A stretch of DNA of 64,000 nt from Paenibacillus taichungensis (GTDB taxonomy: Bacteria > Bacillota > Bacilli > Paenibacillales > Paenibacillaceae): contig NZ_JABMCC010000098.1 of NCBI RefSeq assembly GCF_013359905.1, positions 121,131-185,130 on the forward strand, given 5' to 3'. Shown here piece by piece: positions 1 to 9,131 of the stretch. The translations under genes were made by a program, and so were the position numbers. Position 1 is the first letter of the stretch. Each line of letters starts with the position of its first letter. The notes beneath the pieces are model-generated. The model was not told the origin of the DNA. It saw nothing but the letters and a program-made list of their open reading frames with translations, and searched no databases.

Positions 1-1
1 C

Positions 2-2170
2 GAATATCTGCAAATCCCCGGTTGTGATTGGCTTGGACGTTCTGTGAGCGAAGATCCGATTGTTCCTAAACAAGTTAGCTCTGTTGTTCGCCAGTTGGGC
101 AAAAAGCAAGCCATCACGGAGAGTTACGGCTGTTCCGGGTGGAATGTCAGCTTTCAGGATTTAAAGCGAATTGGGGAATGGCAATTTGTTCATGGATTGA
201 ATCTAATGTGCCAACACTTGCAAGCTTACTCTCTAAGGGGACTTCGTAAACGGGATTATCCACCATCCTTGTTTTACCAGCAGCCTTGGTGGAGGTACTA
301 TTCTCACTTTAATGATTACTTTGCCCGTTTATCCATGCTCCTTGTGGAAGGTACACGGCAGGCTGAGGTATTACTGCTTCATCCAATCCGAACTGCTTGG
401 GTGGAACTGGAGGGTTCTAACTCATCAGGGGTTGAGCAATATCATGAATCGTTTGCTCAGCTGTCTCGCTGGTTGTGCCAATCGTTTATTGAGCATGATT
501 ATGGAAGCGAGGGAATTATTGAACGTCATGGCAAAGTAGAGGGGAATCTTTTTGTTGTAGGAGAGTCCGGGTATCGAGTTGTTGTCGTTCCGCCGAGTGT
601 GACCTTAAGTGAGATGACGGTGAAATTGCTCAACCAGTTTGTTTTGCAAGGAGGGAGCTTAGTCGTATTCGAACCTGCTCCGTTCCTCATCAATGGTCAA
701 CCTAGTGAAGAAATCAGTCGTTTAGTGAACACTGCAGTGAGTCCCGATTGGAATCGCAGTGCCTTGGTAGAATCTGTTTCAAGAACTGTTTCTCCATCAA
801 TCTCTATCATTGACAAGGAAGGACTCCCCATCGCTTCGGACATGGTCAATATCCAGACACTTAAGTTAGAAGATTCGTATCTCTATTATCTAGTGAATTC
901 CGGAGATAAGTGTTATCCAGATATAGAGGTGACTCTCCCTCGAAAGGGCAGACTGTCCCTAATTGATTTGGAGAATGGTGATATTAGGCCACTTAACTAT
1001 ACTGGGGCAGGTAACGGCGTCAAATTGAAAATGACTCTGTGCCCTACACAATCCTATGTTATCAGACTAGTTCCGAAGAAAGATCAACTGGAACCGGATG
1101 TGGTAACTCTACTCCAAACAGACAATACAACTAATACCATTCAGGAACTAAATGAGTTATGGGAAATTGATCATATCGATCACAATAGCTTGACGATGGA
1201 TACTTGCAGGTACAGGCTGGAGAATGGTGACTGGTCGGAGCCTAAGCCTATTATTTTTATTCAGGAAGAACTGCTTCAAATAGGATATCCAGTTAAAGTC
1301 GAATTGGAATTCGAATTTCAGATCGCCTTTGATCCTACGATTGTGCGGGAAATGCATCTGGTGATGGAAAATCCGGAGAAAGCACAAATTTTAATTAATG
1401 AAAGAAAGATATCATCTCATAGCTGTGATTGGTGGAGAGATGTATCCTTCAAGAAGATTGATCTAAGTGGTTTCCTTCAGCATGGTCGAAATACCATCAG
1501 GTTAACATTGGATTTCTGGAACTCCCCCGAAACATATGCAGCTATGGAACGTGCTCAACGTTTTGAGTCTGAAGGGAATAAGCTGACATTCGATACGGAG
1601 CTTGAAAGCGTGTATCTAGTTGGACATTTTGCAGTGAAATCGGAATCTCCTTATAAAAATGGCGAGCATGGCGTCATGTATACAGATGGTCCATTTGTAC
1701 TTGAAGAACTTCCTCATCAATTTGTACTGACAACTGATCTTGGCTGCCAGGGCTTACCGTTTTTTGCAGGCAGTATTCGCCTGATGCAGACGGTTGCAAT
1801 AAAACAGGAAGACAGCGCTTTATGGTTTTGGCAGTTCGGCACACCTCCAGAAGCGATTGTCACAAGGTTATCAATTAACGGACAAGAAGTTCGCAATTTT
1901 CTATGGGAACCCTATGAAGCAGAAATTTCAGAATATCTCCAACAAGGAGAAAATCTGATTGAGCTGGAGTTGACCAGCAGTTGTAGAAACTTGCTTGGGC
2001 CTCACCATCATGTGAAAGGGGAACCTATGAAGGTTGGCCCAGACAGTTTTAAAAATAAAGTCGGTTGGACGGATAGAGACCTAGACCCAAATATCAATTT
2101 GTATCAATCTCATTACGCTTTTGTTCGTCTTGGACTAAGTACTTTACCACGAATAGTTAGGATGACATGA
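2..2170 (+). CDS. Large glycoside hydrolase, rhamnosidase-like, 5' end outside window
   Basis: The frame is open to the left edge, so the N-terminus is missing; about 722 codons are visible. The first part reads as the end of a TIM-barrel (PGCDWLGR, a TESYGCSGWN segment whose Glu could be catalytic, then RKRDYPPSLFYQQPWW). A glutaminase-like middle domain follows, and two jelly-roll sugar-binding modules near the C-terminus (around residues 440-530 and 570-690). This layout is that of large bacterial glycosidases related to GH106 alpha-L-rhamnosidases and GH2-like enzymes; the exact family is uncertain. No signal peptide can be judged. It is followed after 109 bases by a secreted beta-helix hydrolase, which suggests joint action on pectin-type polymers. 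Confidence 0.65.
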   Translation, partial: EYLQIPGCDWLGRSVSEDPIVPKQVSSVVRQLGKKQAITESYGCSGWNVSFQDLKRIGEWQFVHGLNLMCQHLQAYSLRGLRKRDYPPSLFYQQPWWRYYSHFNDYFARLSMLLVEGTRQAEVLLLHPIRTAWVELEGSNSSGVEQYHESFAQLSRWLCQSFIEHDYGSEGIIERHGKVEGNLFVVGESGYRVVVVPPSVTLSEMTVKLLNQFVLQGGSLVVFEPAPFLINGQPSEEISRLVNTAVSPDWNRSALVESVSRTVSPSISIIDKEGLPIASDMVNIQTLKLEDSYLYYLVNSGDKCYPDIEVTLPRKGRLSLIDLENGDIRPLNYTGAGNGVKLKMTLCPTQSYVIRLVPKKDQLEPDVVTLLQTDNTTNTIQELNELWEIDHIDHNSLTMDTCRYRLENGDWSEPKPIIFIQEELLQIGYPVKVELEFEFQIAFDPTIVREMHLVMENPEKAQILINERKISSHSCDWWRDVSFKKIDLSGFLQHGRNTIRLTLDFWNSPETYAAMERAQRFESEGNKLTFDTELESVYLVGHFAVKSESPYKNGEHGVMYTDGPFVLEELPHQFVLTTDLGCQGLPFFAGSIRLMQTVAIKQEDSALWFWQFGTPPEAIVTRLSINGQEVRNFLWEPYEAEISEYLQQGENLIELELTSSCRNLLGPHHHVKGEPMKVGPDSFKNKVGWTDRDLDPNINLYQSHYAFVRLGLSTLPRIVRMT

Positions 2171-2242
2171 AGGCAAGAAGATAGTGGTGGGTTTGAGATT
2201 TATAAAAGAACATATCTTGTTAATCAATGATTCCTCATAATT

Positions 2243-2256
2243 TGAAAGGGTTTTCA
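2243..2256 (+). promoter_or_regulatory. cre-like site before beta-helix hydrolase gene
   Basis: TGAAAGGGTTTTCA matches the CcpA operator consensus TGWAANCGNTNWCA at all fixed positions but one (C7 is G). It lies 37 bases before the start of the secreted hydrolase, between the two first genes. Carbon catabolite repression is the inference. Confidence 0.5.
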
Positions 2257-2279
2257 AAAAAATGAAGGAGGCAAATGTG

Positions 2280-4400
2280 ATGACAATGATTAGAAAATTC
2301 CTATACTCTACTTTGGGGTTGATGCTAGCTGCTACCATTTTTACACTTACTTCGAATGCACAATCTGGACTCATTACTCCTGAAGGAACTCAATTAGCAC
2401 CAGCAACAATACACACTTATCAACCATCAGTGCGCTATACCAACTCGGCTAACTATACGCTGAAAGCGAACGGGGTTGTTGTACCAGTTGTCAAGGGATT
2501 CAGTGACTATGACTATGCACACTTTTCCATGTCGGAAGGGCCTGTTACGTATGAATTAACGATTTTAAATACCGATAAAGTACATGAATACTCCATAAGT
2601 CCAAAAAAGCTCGGTATACAAGCTGAAAAGGTAGAGGGAAAAACGATTACTTTCACAACCCAATCTGACGAATACCTGATCGTGACGATGAATAATCGTC
2701 AAACACGCATGGTCATCGCTGCGGATCCGATGGAGACTGATGTTCCCGCTTCAAGTGGGAACGGCATTTTTAATGTTACAGCGGCACCTTATCATGTGGT
2801 GTCCTCAGGCACACCAGGATCCGGAGTATCCACAAGAACGGCTGCAATTCAGCAAGCGATTGACGATGCAAGCCAGTACGGTACTCTTCAAGGAGATGGT
2901 AGACAAGGTATAGTCTATATACCTGCCGGAAGCTATTATATTGGCAATCTGGTATTAAAAAGTAATACAGCAGTCTATATGGAGCCTGGAGCAACATTCA
3001 TTGGTACAGGTAAAACAGTTGATTATAAGGAGCACTGGTTTAAGGATTCCATGGGTAGGCCAGCTACCTGGTGGATCTCAACTGCTTTCCAATCCGAAAA
3101 TATCCGGATATATGGAAGAGGGACACTCGATGGCAACGGGCAAGCCTTGCACGATGATAAGACTACCAATGGTAAAGGAATGATCAATAATCTCATTGTC
3201 CCTATCGCCACTTCCAATTTTGTTATGGATGGTATCCTTATCAGGGAATCCTCCGGCTGGGCCGTTGTCACGGTTCGCTCTAACGATCTAACTTTCACAA
3301 ATTTAAAATTGTTCAACAGTCTGGGAATGGGAGAGAATGACGGTATTGATATTTGCGAATCCCAGGATGTAGTTGTACAAAATGCGATCGGTATTTCCTT
3401 GGATGATCCATTTTCTACGAAAGCCTGGAAAGAAGACACTGACATTGCTTCAGGTAAAGTACCTTGGCCGGGAAATCCAGAACCGGTTCAAAACGTGTTA
3501 TTTGAGGATACGATAGCGTGGACAATATGCTATGGTTACAAGATTGGTCAAGGCGTCATGCAGGATCAATCTAATATTGTATTCAGAAACGGAGTCGTTT
3601 ATAAAGCCGCAGTGGGCTTCGCTATCCATCATAAATACGGTACCGGAGTCGTCAGTGATGTGAGGTTTGAATCGATGGATGTCGAGGACATCAGTGGAAG
3701 TAACGAAGACAATAGTGCCTGGATGACCCTTTTCACGGTTAATGGTGGCAACCATGGAGTGGGACCCATTCAAGGAGTCACAGTGAAAAATATTACGGTG
3801 CGTGACGCAGGGGAAAGCTTTGCCAAGATTAAAGGAGTGGAAGGAGCCATGATCACAGATCTGCTGTTTGAGAATGTCTATATGCCTGGTAGCAGTACCC
3901 CTGCGCGTACGCTTCATGAAATGAATTTTCTAAATAAAGAGTATTACAGCGGAGTAAAGATTAAGCCGGTTCAGAATAATGAGCCGCTTCCCTTAACTAA
4001 TTTGGCACTTCATCGACCAGCGGTAGCTTCATCCAATGACGGGATTGAGAACACAGCACCCTATGTGACTGACGGTAACTTAACAACCCGCTTTGGTTCA
4101 AAGCGCGGAGTGGACCCAGGATGGATTTATGTGGATCTCGGGGAAACCAAAAAGATCAATGAAGTCAGGTTATACTGGGAGGCTGCTTACGGTAAAAGTT
4201 ATCGCATACAGGTAGCTGACGCTCCAACCCAAGAGGCAAATTGGAGAGACGTTTATAGCACCACAAACGGCAAAGGTGGTCTAGAGAAGATTACTTTTAA
4301 CGAAGTGGAAGCACGTTATGTCCGTATGTATGGAACCGCTCGGGCAACAAATTATGGGTATTCAATTTGGGAATTCGAGGTATACGGACCGGCACTATAA
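2280..4400 (+). CDS. Secreted beta-helix polysaccharide hydrolase (GH28/GH49-like) with discoidin domain
   Basis: Start chosen at ATG 2280 because AAGGAGG lies at 2265-2271; an ATG at 2262 would sit before that ribosome binding site. The first ~28 residues form a signal peptide ending SNA-QS. A beta-sandwich part (about 30-165) precedes a right-handed beta-helix (about 170-560) with repeated short strand/turn units such as SENIRIYGRGTLDGNG. Acidic pairs typical of polygalacturonase-like enzymes are seen (NDGID, SLDD), but the usual GHG is replaced by GYKIGQG, so the family may be a GH28 relative or GH49-like. The last ~140 residues are an F5/8 type C (discoidin) carbohydrate-binding domain. 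Role: extracellular polysaccharide breakdown, probably pectin-related given the neighbours. Confidence 0.72.
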   Translation: MTMIRKFLYSTLGLMLAATIFTLTSNAQSGLITPEGTQLAPATIHTYQPSVRYTNSANYTLKANGVVVPVVKGFSDYDYAHFSMSEGPVTYELTILNTDKVHEYSISPKKLGIQAEKVEGKTITFTTQSDEYLIVTMNNRQTRMVIAADPMETDVPASSGNGIFNVTAAPYHVVSSGTPGSGVSTRTAAIQQAIDDASQYGTLQGDGRQGIVYIPAGSYYIGNLVLKSNTAVYMEPGATFIGTGKTVDYKEHWFKDSMGRPATWWISTAFQSENIRIYGRGTLDGNGQALHDDKTTNGKGMINNLIVPIATSNFVMDGILIRESSGWAVVTVRSNDLTFTNLKLFNSLGMGENDGIDICESQDVVVQNAIGISLDDPFSTKAWKEDTDIASGKVPWPGNPEPVQNVLFEDTIAWTICYGYKIGQGVMQDQSNIVFRNGVVYKAAVGFAIHHKYGTGVVSDVRFESMDVEDISGSNEDNSAWMTLFTVNGGNHGVGPIQGVTVKNITVRDAGESFAKIKGVEGAMITDLLFENVYMPGSSTPARTLHEMNFLNKEYYSGVKIKPVQNNEPLPLTNLALHRPAVASSNDGIENTAPYVTDGNLTTRFGSKRGVDPGWIYVDLGETKKINEVRLYWEAAYGKSYRIQVADAPTQEANWRDVYSTTNGKGGLEKITFNEVEARYVRMYGTARATNYGYSIWEFEVYGPAL

Positions 4401-4433
4401 TGCGAGTAGATAGAAAAAAGATATCTTTAAGTG

Positions 4434-4480
4434 CGGCCGTTTCCCGGTAATCCACCGGGGAAGGGTCGTTTAGTTTTTTT
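4434..4480 (+). terminator. Rho-independent terminator
   Basis: Stem TTTCCCGGT / ACCGGGGAA (one bulged G) with a five-base loop and a following T run at 4474-4480, about 35 bases after the hydrolase stop. Confidence 0.75.
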
Positions 4481-4806
4481 CTGAAATCGATAATCGATAT
4501 TGGTCATGTGTAGGTAATCCCACGCTGTGAATGACCGCGATCCTACACGAAGTTGAACTCATGAAGGGCATCTTGGAATTGGAACGAAATTGAACGCAGC
4601 TATTATTATGGTGTTTAATGTCCACCTTTGTCAGTCAGATTGAAAAGCAGAATCAATTAAGATACTCTTGGATTGGAAAGGTAGTTGTTCGATTCGACCA
4701 TGGCTCCCTTACTTTTCATTGTCGAGCTATTAAATTGGAATGCATATAGGTTGGGCGAAAATACGAAAATGATCATATTAAACGAAGTAAAGAGAGGTTC
4801 GTACTT
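4481..4806. other. Intergenic stretch without clear gene
   Basis: A 43-codon frame at 4618-4749 (MSTFVSQIEK start, CRAIKLECI end) has no ribosome binding site and no recognised relatives; it may be a gene remnant. Nothing else was identified. Confidence 0.35.
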
Positions 4807-5733
4807 ATGACAGTGACGTTTAGAAAACTAAGTGAGCTATCGATGGAGGAAAATGTACGTATTTGGAATCTAGGATTCGAGGGCTATTTTATACAGATGG
4901 TCATGACGATTGATGCTTTGATGACCAGGATCGTTAACGAAGGACTTTCCTTGGAGAATTCACTTGCTATTTATGTGGATGGTGAACCTGCAGGGTTTGT
5001 CATGAATGGATTTCGTGACGTAGCTGGAAAGAAAGTGGCATGGAACGGTGGGACAGGTATTGCAACTGCGTTTAGAGGACAGGGCATTGGCAGAACGCTC
5101 ATGTTAAGAAATCTAGAGTTGTACCGAGAACAAGGCGTGGAACTTGCTATACTTGAAGCGCTGACCCAGAATGAGAGTGCGATCAAGCTATATCAGTATG
5201 TGGGGTATGAAATTACGGATCGATTAATGATTTTACAACATACGGGTACAATAGATCCCCAATTACTGAAGCGATCTTTTGCGCATTCCTTTTCTATCAC
5301 CAAAGGATTGCCCCGTGATGTATATGCGCTAGACTTCTATCGAGGTTTATCTGCTTGGCAGACACAATGGCCTAGCATGAAGGAGGGTGAATCTATAATC
5401 ATTAGACAAGATGGCGAGCCTTTATGCTATGCATTGTATAAGCGAACATTTGATCAAGAGGGTAAGTTGGTAACCATCTCGCTCTATCAATGTGAGGTCC
5501 TTCCTGGGCGGGAAGATGCAGAGGAGATTTATAAGCTTGCTCTCAGTGAACTGTTTGCCCCGTTAGACTATGTTTGCAGACGAGGGACATCTAACCTGCG
5601 TAAATCCAATCAACCTCTGAACGATCTATTGATAAAATTAGGTTTTACAACAAATGTTGAGCAAGTGCTCATGATGCGAAATATGAATTTTAATGAGATA
5701 AAAGAGAAACAGATAGATAATAGTAATATTTAA
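4807..5733 (+). CDS. GNAT family N-acetyltransferase with tandem domains
   Basis: Predicted cytoplasmic acetyl-CoA-dependent acetyltransferase of 308 residues, about twice the length of a single GNAT domain. The N-terminal half carries the acetyl-CoA loop (TAFRGQGIGRTLMLRN, residues about 91-106) and the usual late motif NESAIKLYQYVGYE. The C-terminal half (about 165-300) looks like a second, more diverged GNAT fold. The start at ATG 4807 follows a weak AGAGAGG. It stands alone between two terminators. The acceptor substrate cannot be told from sequence. Confidence 0.8.
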   Translation: MTVTFRKLSELSMEENVRIWNLGFEGYFIQMVMTIDALMTRIVNEGLSLENSLAIYVDGEPAGFVMNGFRDVAGKKVAWNGGTGIATAFRGQGIGRTLMLRNLELYREQGVELAILEALTQNESAIKLYQYVGYEITDRLMILQHTGTIDPQLLKRSFAHSFSITKGLPRDVYALDFYRGLSAWQTQWPSMKEGESIIIRQDGEPLCYALYKRTFDQEGKLVTISLYQCEVLPGREDAEEIYKLALSELFAPLDYVCRRGTSNLRKSNQPLNDLLIKLGFTTNVEQVLMMRNMNFNEIKEKQIDNSNI

Positions 5734-5821
5734 TGACAAATTTTTTAAGCATTCGTTGAAGTCATGATTCAAGAAATAAAGCAACACACATCATTAAGCT
5801 AAAGGGAAACGATAGCGCAAA

Positions 5822-5864
5822 AAAACAAGAAGACAGTCGATCACGATCGGCTGTCTTCTTGTTT
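5822..5864 (+). terminator. Strong hairpin terminator
   Basis: Long stem AACAAGAAGACAG...CTGTCTTCTTGTT of about 18 pairs with a 4-base loop, flanked by an A run on the left and a short T run on the right, so it could act on both strands. It ends the acetyltransferase unit. Confidence 0.85.
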
Positions 5865-5955
5865 AACTAACCGACAGGAGAGTTCATTGGCAATAGCGTC
5901 ACTATAGCGAAAAACCGTTAAATAGTGCAGTTTAATCATTGAAATGATTGAGATT

Positions 5956-5977
5956 TACTACATTTTTACATGTAGTA
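5956..5977. promoter_or_regulatory. Inverted repeat upstream of GH16 gene
   Basis: TACTACAT and ATGTAGTA form a perfect 8-bp inverted repeat separated by six bases, about 105 bases before the GH16 start. It has no T run, so an operator is more likely than a terminator. The binding protein is unknown. Confidence 0.4.
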
Positions 5978-6080
5978 TGAAGATGATTCAGAGTGGAATT
6001 ATTCATTCCGGAATCACAGAAATGCTTAACTTGTCGTGCTTATGTTTTCTTAATTACATTCCAAGGAAGAGGTGTTGTTC

Positions 6081-6851
6081 ATGAAAAAGTTAATGGATTT
6101 TAGAAAGAAAATGTCGGCCGTGTTAATGGCAAGTGGCCTGATATTCGCGATGCTGTTACCCATTCAAGCGTCGGCGGCAGACATTGCTTTTAACGAACCT
6201 TTAAACGGAGTGAATCCTAATTTGTTCTATACCTCAGATGGATGGGCTAATGGTCCTGATTTCGGAGTGGGCTGGAAGGCGGTTAACCAGGAATTCGTGA
6301 ATGGAATTATGGCTTTGCGACTTGACAATGCAGGGTGTCCCGCCAGTTGCTCGGGGAAAAATTATGCTTCCGCTGAATATTCGACCCATGTAAAGTATGG
6401 CTATGGCCGGGTTGAAGCGCGTTTAAAAGCGGCTTCAGGAGTCGGTCTCGTCACAAGCCTCTTCACGTATTCCGGGCAAGGAACAGGTACATCCAATGAC
6501 GAAATCGACATTGAAATTTTGGGCAAAGACACGACGAAGATGGAAACTAATTATTTTACGAATGGTGTAGGCCAGCATAGCACGATCATCAATCTGGGGT
6601 TTGATGCCTCGCTCGATTTTCATAATTATGCGTTCGAATGGTCGCCATCATTCATTAAGTGGTATGTAGACGGTAAACTGGTCCACACGGAGAATGGATC
6701 ACGTGGAACACTTCCGACCAGTCCTGGCTATATTATGGTTAATCTATGGTCGGGCTCGGGACCGGCTGAAATATGGACAGGAAAATTCAATTACCCAGGT
6801 ATGCCGGTTCGTGCCTATTTTGATTGGATCAAATTTAAACCGGCTAACTGA
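6081..6851 (+). CDS. Secreted GH16 beta-glucanase (lichenase)
   Basis: Endo-1,3-1,4-beta-glucanase type enzyme cutting lichenan or cereal beta-glucan outside the cell. Start ATG 6081 follows AAGGAAGAGG at 6063-6072. A signal peptide of about 35 residues ends QASA-AD. The GH16 active site reads NDEIDIEILGKD, with Glu141, Asp143 and Glu145 in the expected ExDxE spacing. The 256-residue length fits single-domain lichenases such as BglS of Bacillus. Two cysteines (GCPASCSG) sit where the Bacillus enzymes have a disulfide. The beta-glucan importer operon begins 290 bases downstream, so this enzyme probably supplies its oligosaccharides. Confidence 0.92.
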   Translation: MKKLMDFRKKMSAVLMASGLIFAMLLPIQASAADIAFNEPLNGVNPNLFYTSDGWANGPDFGVGWKAVNQEFVNGIMALRLDNAGCPASCSGKNYASAEYSTHVKYGYGRVEARLKAASGVGLVTSLFTYSGQGTGTSNDEIDIEILGKDTTKMETNYFTNGVGQHSTIINLGFDASLDFHNYAFEWSPSFIKWYVDGKLVHTENGSRGTLPTSPGYIMVNLWSGSGPAEIWTGKFNYPGMPVRAYFDWIKFKPAN

Positions 6852-7011
6852 CGTTTGACAGATGGATTTTTTAACTGAATTTACAAATAAGATGAAATAA
6901 TCCTAATGTAACTCTTTACGATACAAGCAGAAGTTGAAGTCCAGAGAGTTAGAAGTGATAAGGTTTATCAGAAGGACATTAAAGAGTTTACTCTGTAGTG
7001 AACTTTTAAAA

Positions 7012-7050
7012 CGCTGTCCCGGGAGTAGTGGCTCTTGGGATAGCTTTTTT
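7012..7050 (+). terminator. Terminator after GH16 gene
   Basis: GCTGTCCC ... GGGATAGC stem (extended by GGGAG/GCTCTT with G-U pairs) followed by TTTTTT. It separates the GH16 gene from the transport operon. Confidence 0.75.
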
Positions 7051-7100
7051 ATTTACAAAAATGGAATATAGATGGTAGAGTTTTTTACAATATATGTATT

Positions 7101-7114
7101 TGTTAGCGCTTACA
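7101..7114 (-). promoter_or_regulatory. cre site before beta-glucan operon
   Basis: On the reverse strand TGTAAGCGCTAACA matches every fixed position of the CcpA operator consensus TGWAANCGNTNWCA. It lies 28 bases before the AraC gene, within the promoter region, so repression of the whole operon by CcpA is likely. Confidence 0.7.
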
Positions 7115-7141
7115 ATAAAATACGTTGTGGGGGAGTTATGA

Positions 7142-8020
7142 ATGCCATCTATTTTGAGGGAAGAAGTGGTTCCGAAGGAAAAGGTAAAAATGAATAAGAA
7201 ATATCCAGTTTATATCGGCGACACGATTGGTGTGACTGTCCATTATCAAAAGCTTCATTGGCATAATGTTCTTGAGATTAATTATATCAAATCCGGCACG
7301 GGCTACTACATCATCAACGGTCAAAAATTTGATTTCCAGCAAGGAGATGTGCTGCTTATCAATTCGAATGATCTTCACTGCGCTTACGAAACGAAGGATC
7401 TTGTCATGACTGTCATTACGTTCGATTCGACCTGGTTTATTCATAATCTCCGATTCGATCCGGAGCTATTCAGCCCGTTCCGCGACATAGACAAACATTA
7501 CACGAATCTGATCCACCGTGATCATCCGGCCATGGACAGGCTGCGGTCACTTCTTCTTGAACTCCAATTGGAGCATGAGAGGGAGCAGCGTTCCTACACT
7601 ACCGTTGTATATTCGCTTATACTCCAGTTTCTGACTATAGTAAATCGGGAGTGTCGAATAGAGGGGATTTGCGGTAGTCAACACCTTATCAGTGAGAGGC
7701 AGTATGAGAAAATACGTCAGGTGATTATGGTTATGGAACAAAACTTCGCCCATCCATGGACGCTGGAGGAGCTGGCCTCTCTTGTCTATCTCAGTCCTTC
7801 AAGGTTCAGCGAAATATTCAAACGTGCGGTCGGCATGCCTCCGATGCTGTACTTGATCCATATTCGACTGGAGCAAGCGGTCATGATGCTGGAGGGAGGT
7901 CATATGAAAATAATGGATATTGCCCTGGAATGTGGATTCCGCACGTTGACCAACTTTAATCGACTGTTTAAAAAGCACATCGGCATGACGCCGAAGACTT
8001 CACAAAAGCAAAATCCTTAG
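7142..8020 (+). CDS. AraC family regulator with N-terminal cupin domain
   Basis: Predicted transcription factor of 292 residues. Residues about 25-110 form a cupin sensor domain (HWHNVLEINYIKSGTGYY, then DVLLINSNDLHCAYE). Residues about 185-288 hold the two helix-turn-helix motifs of the AraC family (WTLEELASLVYLSPSRFSEIFKRAVG; IMDIALECGFRTLTNFNRLFKKHIGMTP). The start at 7142 follows GGGGGAG; a second possible start is ATG 7190. It is the first gene before the ABC transporter, so it probably controls that operon in response to an imported oligosaccharide. Confidence 0.88.
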   Translation: MPSILREEVVPKEKVKMNKKYPVYIGDTIGVTVHYQKLHWHNVLEINYIKSGTGYYIINGQKFDFQQGDVLLINSNDLHCAYETKDLVMTVITFDSTWFIHNLRFDPELFSPFRDIDKHYTNLIHRDHPAMDRLRSLLLELQLEHEREQRSYTTVVYSLILQFLTIVNRECRIEGICGSQHLISERQYEKIRQVIMVMEQNFAHPWTLEELASLVYLSPSRFSEIFKRAVGMPPMLYLIHIRLEQAVMMLEGGHMKIMDIALECGFRTLTNFNRLFKKHIGMTPKTSQKQNP

Positions 8021-8155
8021 AAGACAGTAATATAGTGCTATATTTTACTGGTATTAGCAGAGAAATGAACTGGGTCAGGAGATACAATGAAGTGGCAAGT
8101 ATCTCATGATTATGTCAATAAATCTAACACTAAATTAAAAAAAAGGGGGATGCCA

Positions 8156-9109
8156 ATGCCGCAAGTGGAAATCAGCAGCAAAACGAAGCCGCTTGCTAAG
8201 AAAAGTCACCTGCACCGCTTTCTGAAGCAATGGGATATTCAACTTATGGTGCTTCCGGCCATGATGTTTATCCTGATCTTCAGCTACATTCCCATGTACG
8301 GAGTGCTGATGGCGTTTCAGGACTACAGTTTATTCAAAGGGTTTCTGAACAGTCCATGGGTAGGCTTCAAACATTTTGACGCGTTTTTCGGGACGCCGGA
8401 GTTTTGGACCATTATGCGGAATACTCTCGTCATTGGCATGCTTAAACTGTGCATCGGTTTTCCGGCCCCCATCCTGCTCGCGGTGATGCTCAATGAAGTA
8501 GGGAAACATTCTTTCAAAAGAATTGTTCAAACGATCAGCTATTTGCCTCACTTTTTGTCGTGGGTCATCGTATCGGGCTTTGTGATCTCCATCTTGTCTA
8601 CGGACAACGGAAGCCTAAACATACTGCTGCAGAAGCTGAGTCTTATCGATGAGCCGATTAACTTTCTGTCGGAGCCAAAGTACTTTTGGAGTATTTTGAC
8701 CGTAACGAATGTGTGGAAGGAGATTGGTTTCTCCTCCATTGTGTATCTGGCGGCAATTGCGGGCATCAATCCCCAGCTGTATGAAGCGGCTTCGATTGAT
8801 GGTGCGAGCCGTCTGAAGCAGATTTTTTCCATCACTATTCCGTCCATTATGCCAATTATCGTTGTGTTCTCTATTCTGGCTATCGGTAATTTCCTAAATG
8901 CAGGATTTGAGGACATATTGCTGCTGGGAGGCAATCCGGTTTTGCGAGATGTCAGCGACGTTCTAGACACCTATGTATATCGAATTGGCATTCAGAACAG
9001 CCGATACTCCTACGCAACGGCGGCAGGGCTGTTTAAGGCCATCATCAGCGTCGTGTTATTGTCCGGAGCCAACTATTGGGCTCGTCGATCGGGGAACAGC
9101 CTTTGGTAG
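8156..9109 (+). CDS. Sugar ABC transporter permease, LplB-like (CUT1)
   Basis: Integral membrane permease with six predicted helices and the EAA loop characteristic of binding-protein-dependent importers (YEAASIDGASRLKQIFSITIPSIMP). The N-terminal LMVLPAMMFILIFSYIPMYGVLMAFQDY is typical of LplB. Start chosen at ATG 8156 after AAAGGGGG, giving the usual family length of 317 residues. An in-frame ATG at 8087 also has an AGGAGA and would add 23 polar residues, so two starts are possible. It is followed at 22 bases by the partner permease. Probable substrate: beta-gluco-oligosaccharides. Confidence 0.9.
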   Translation: MPQVEISSKTKPLAKKSHLHRFLKQWDIQLMVLPAMMFILIFSYIPMYGVLMAFQDYSLFKGFLNSPWVGFKHFDAFFGTPEFWTIMRNTLVIGMLKLCIGFPAPILLAVMLNEVGKHSFKRIVQTISYLPHFLSWVIVSGFVISILSTDNGSLNILLQKLSLIDEPINFLSEPKYFWSILTVTNVWKEIGFSSIVYLAAIAGINPQLYEAASIDGASRLKQIFSITIPSIMPIIVVFSILAIGNFLNAGFEDILLLGGNPVLRDVSDVLDTYVYRIGIQNSRYSYATAAGLFKAIISVVLLSGANYWARRSGNSLW

Positions 9110-9131
9110 GAGAGAAGGGAGAGAGATACAC

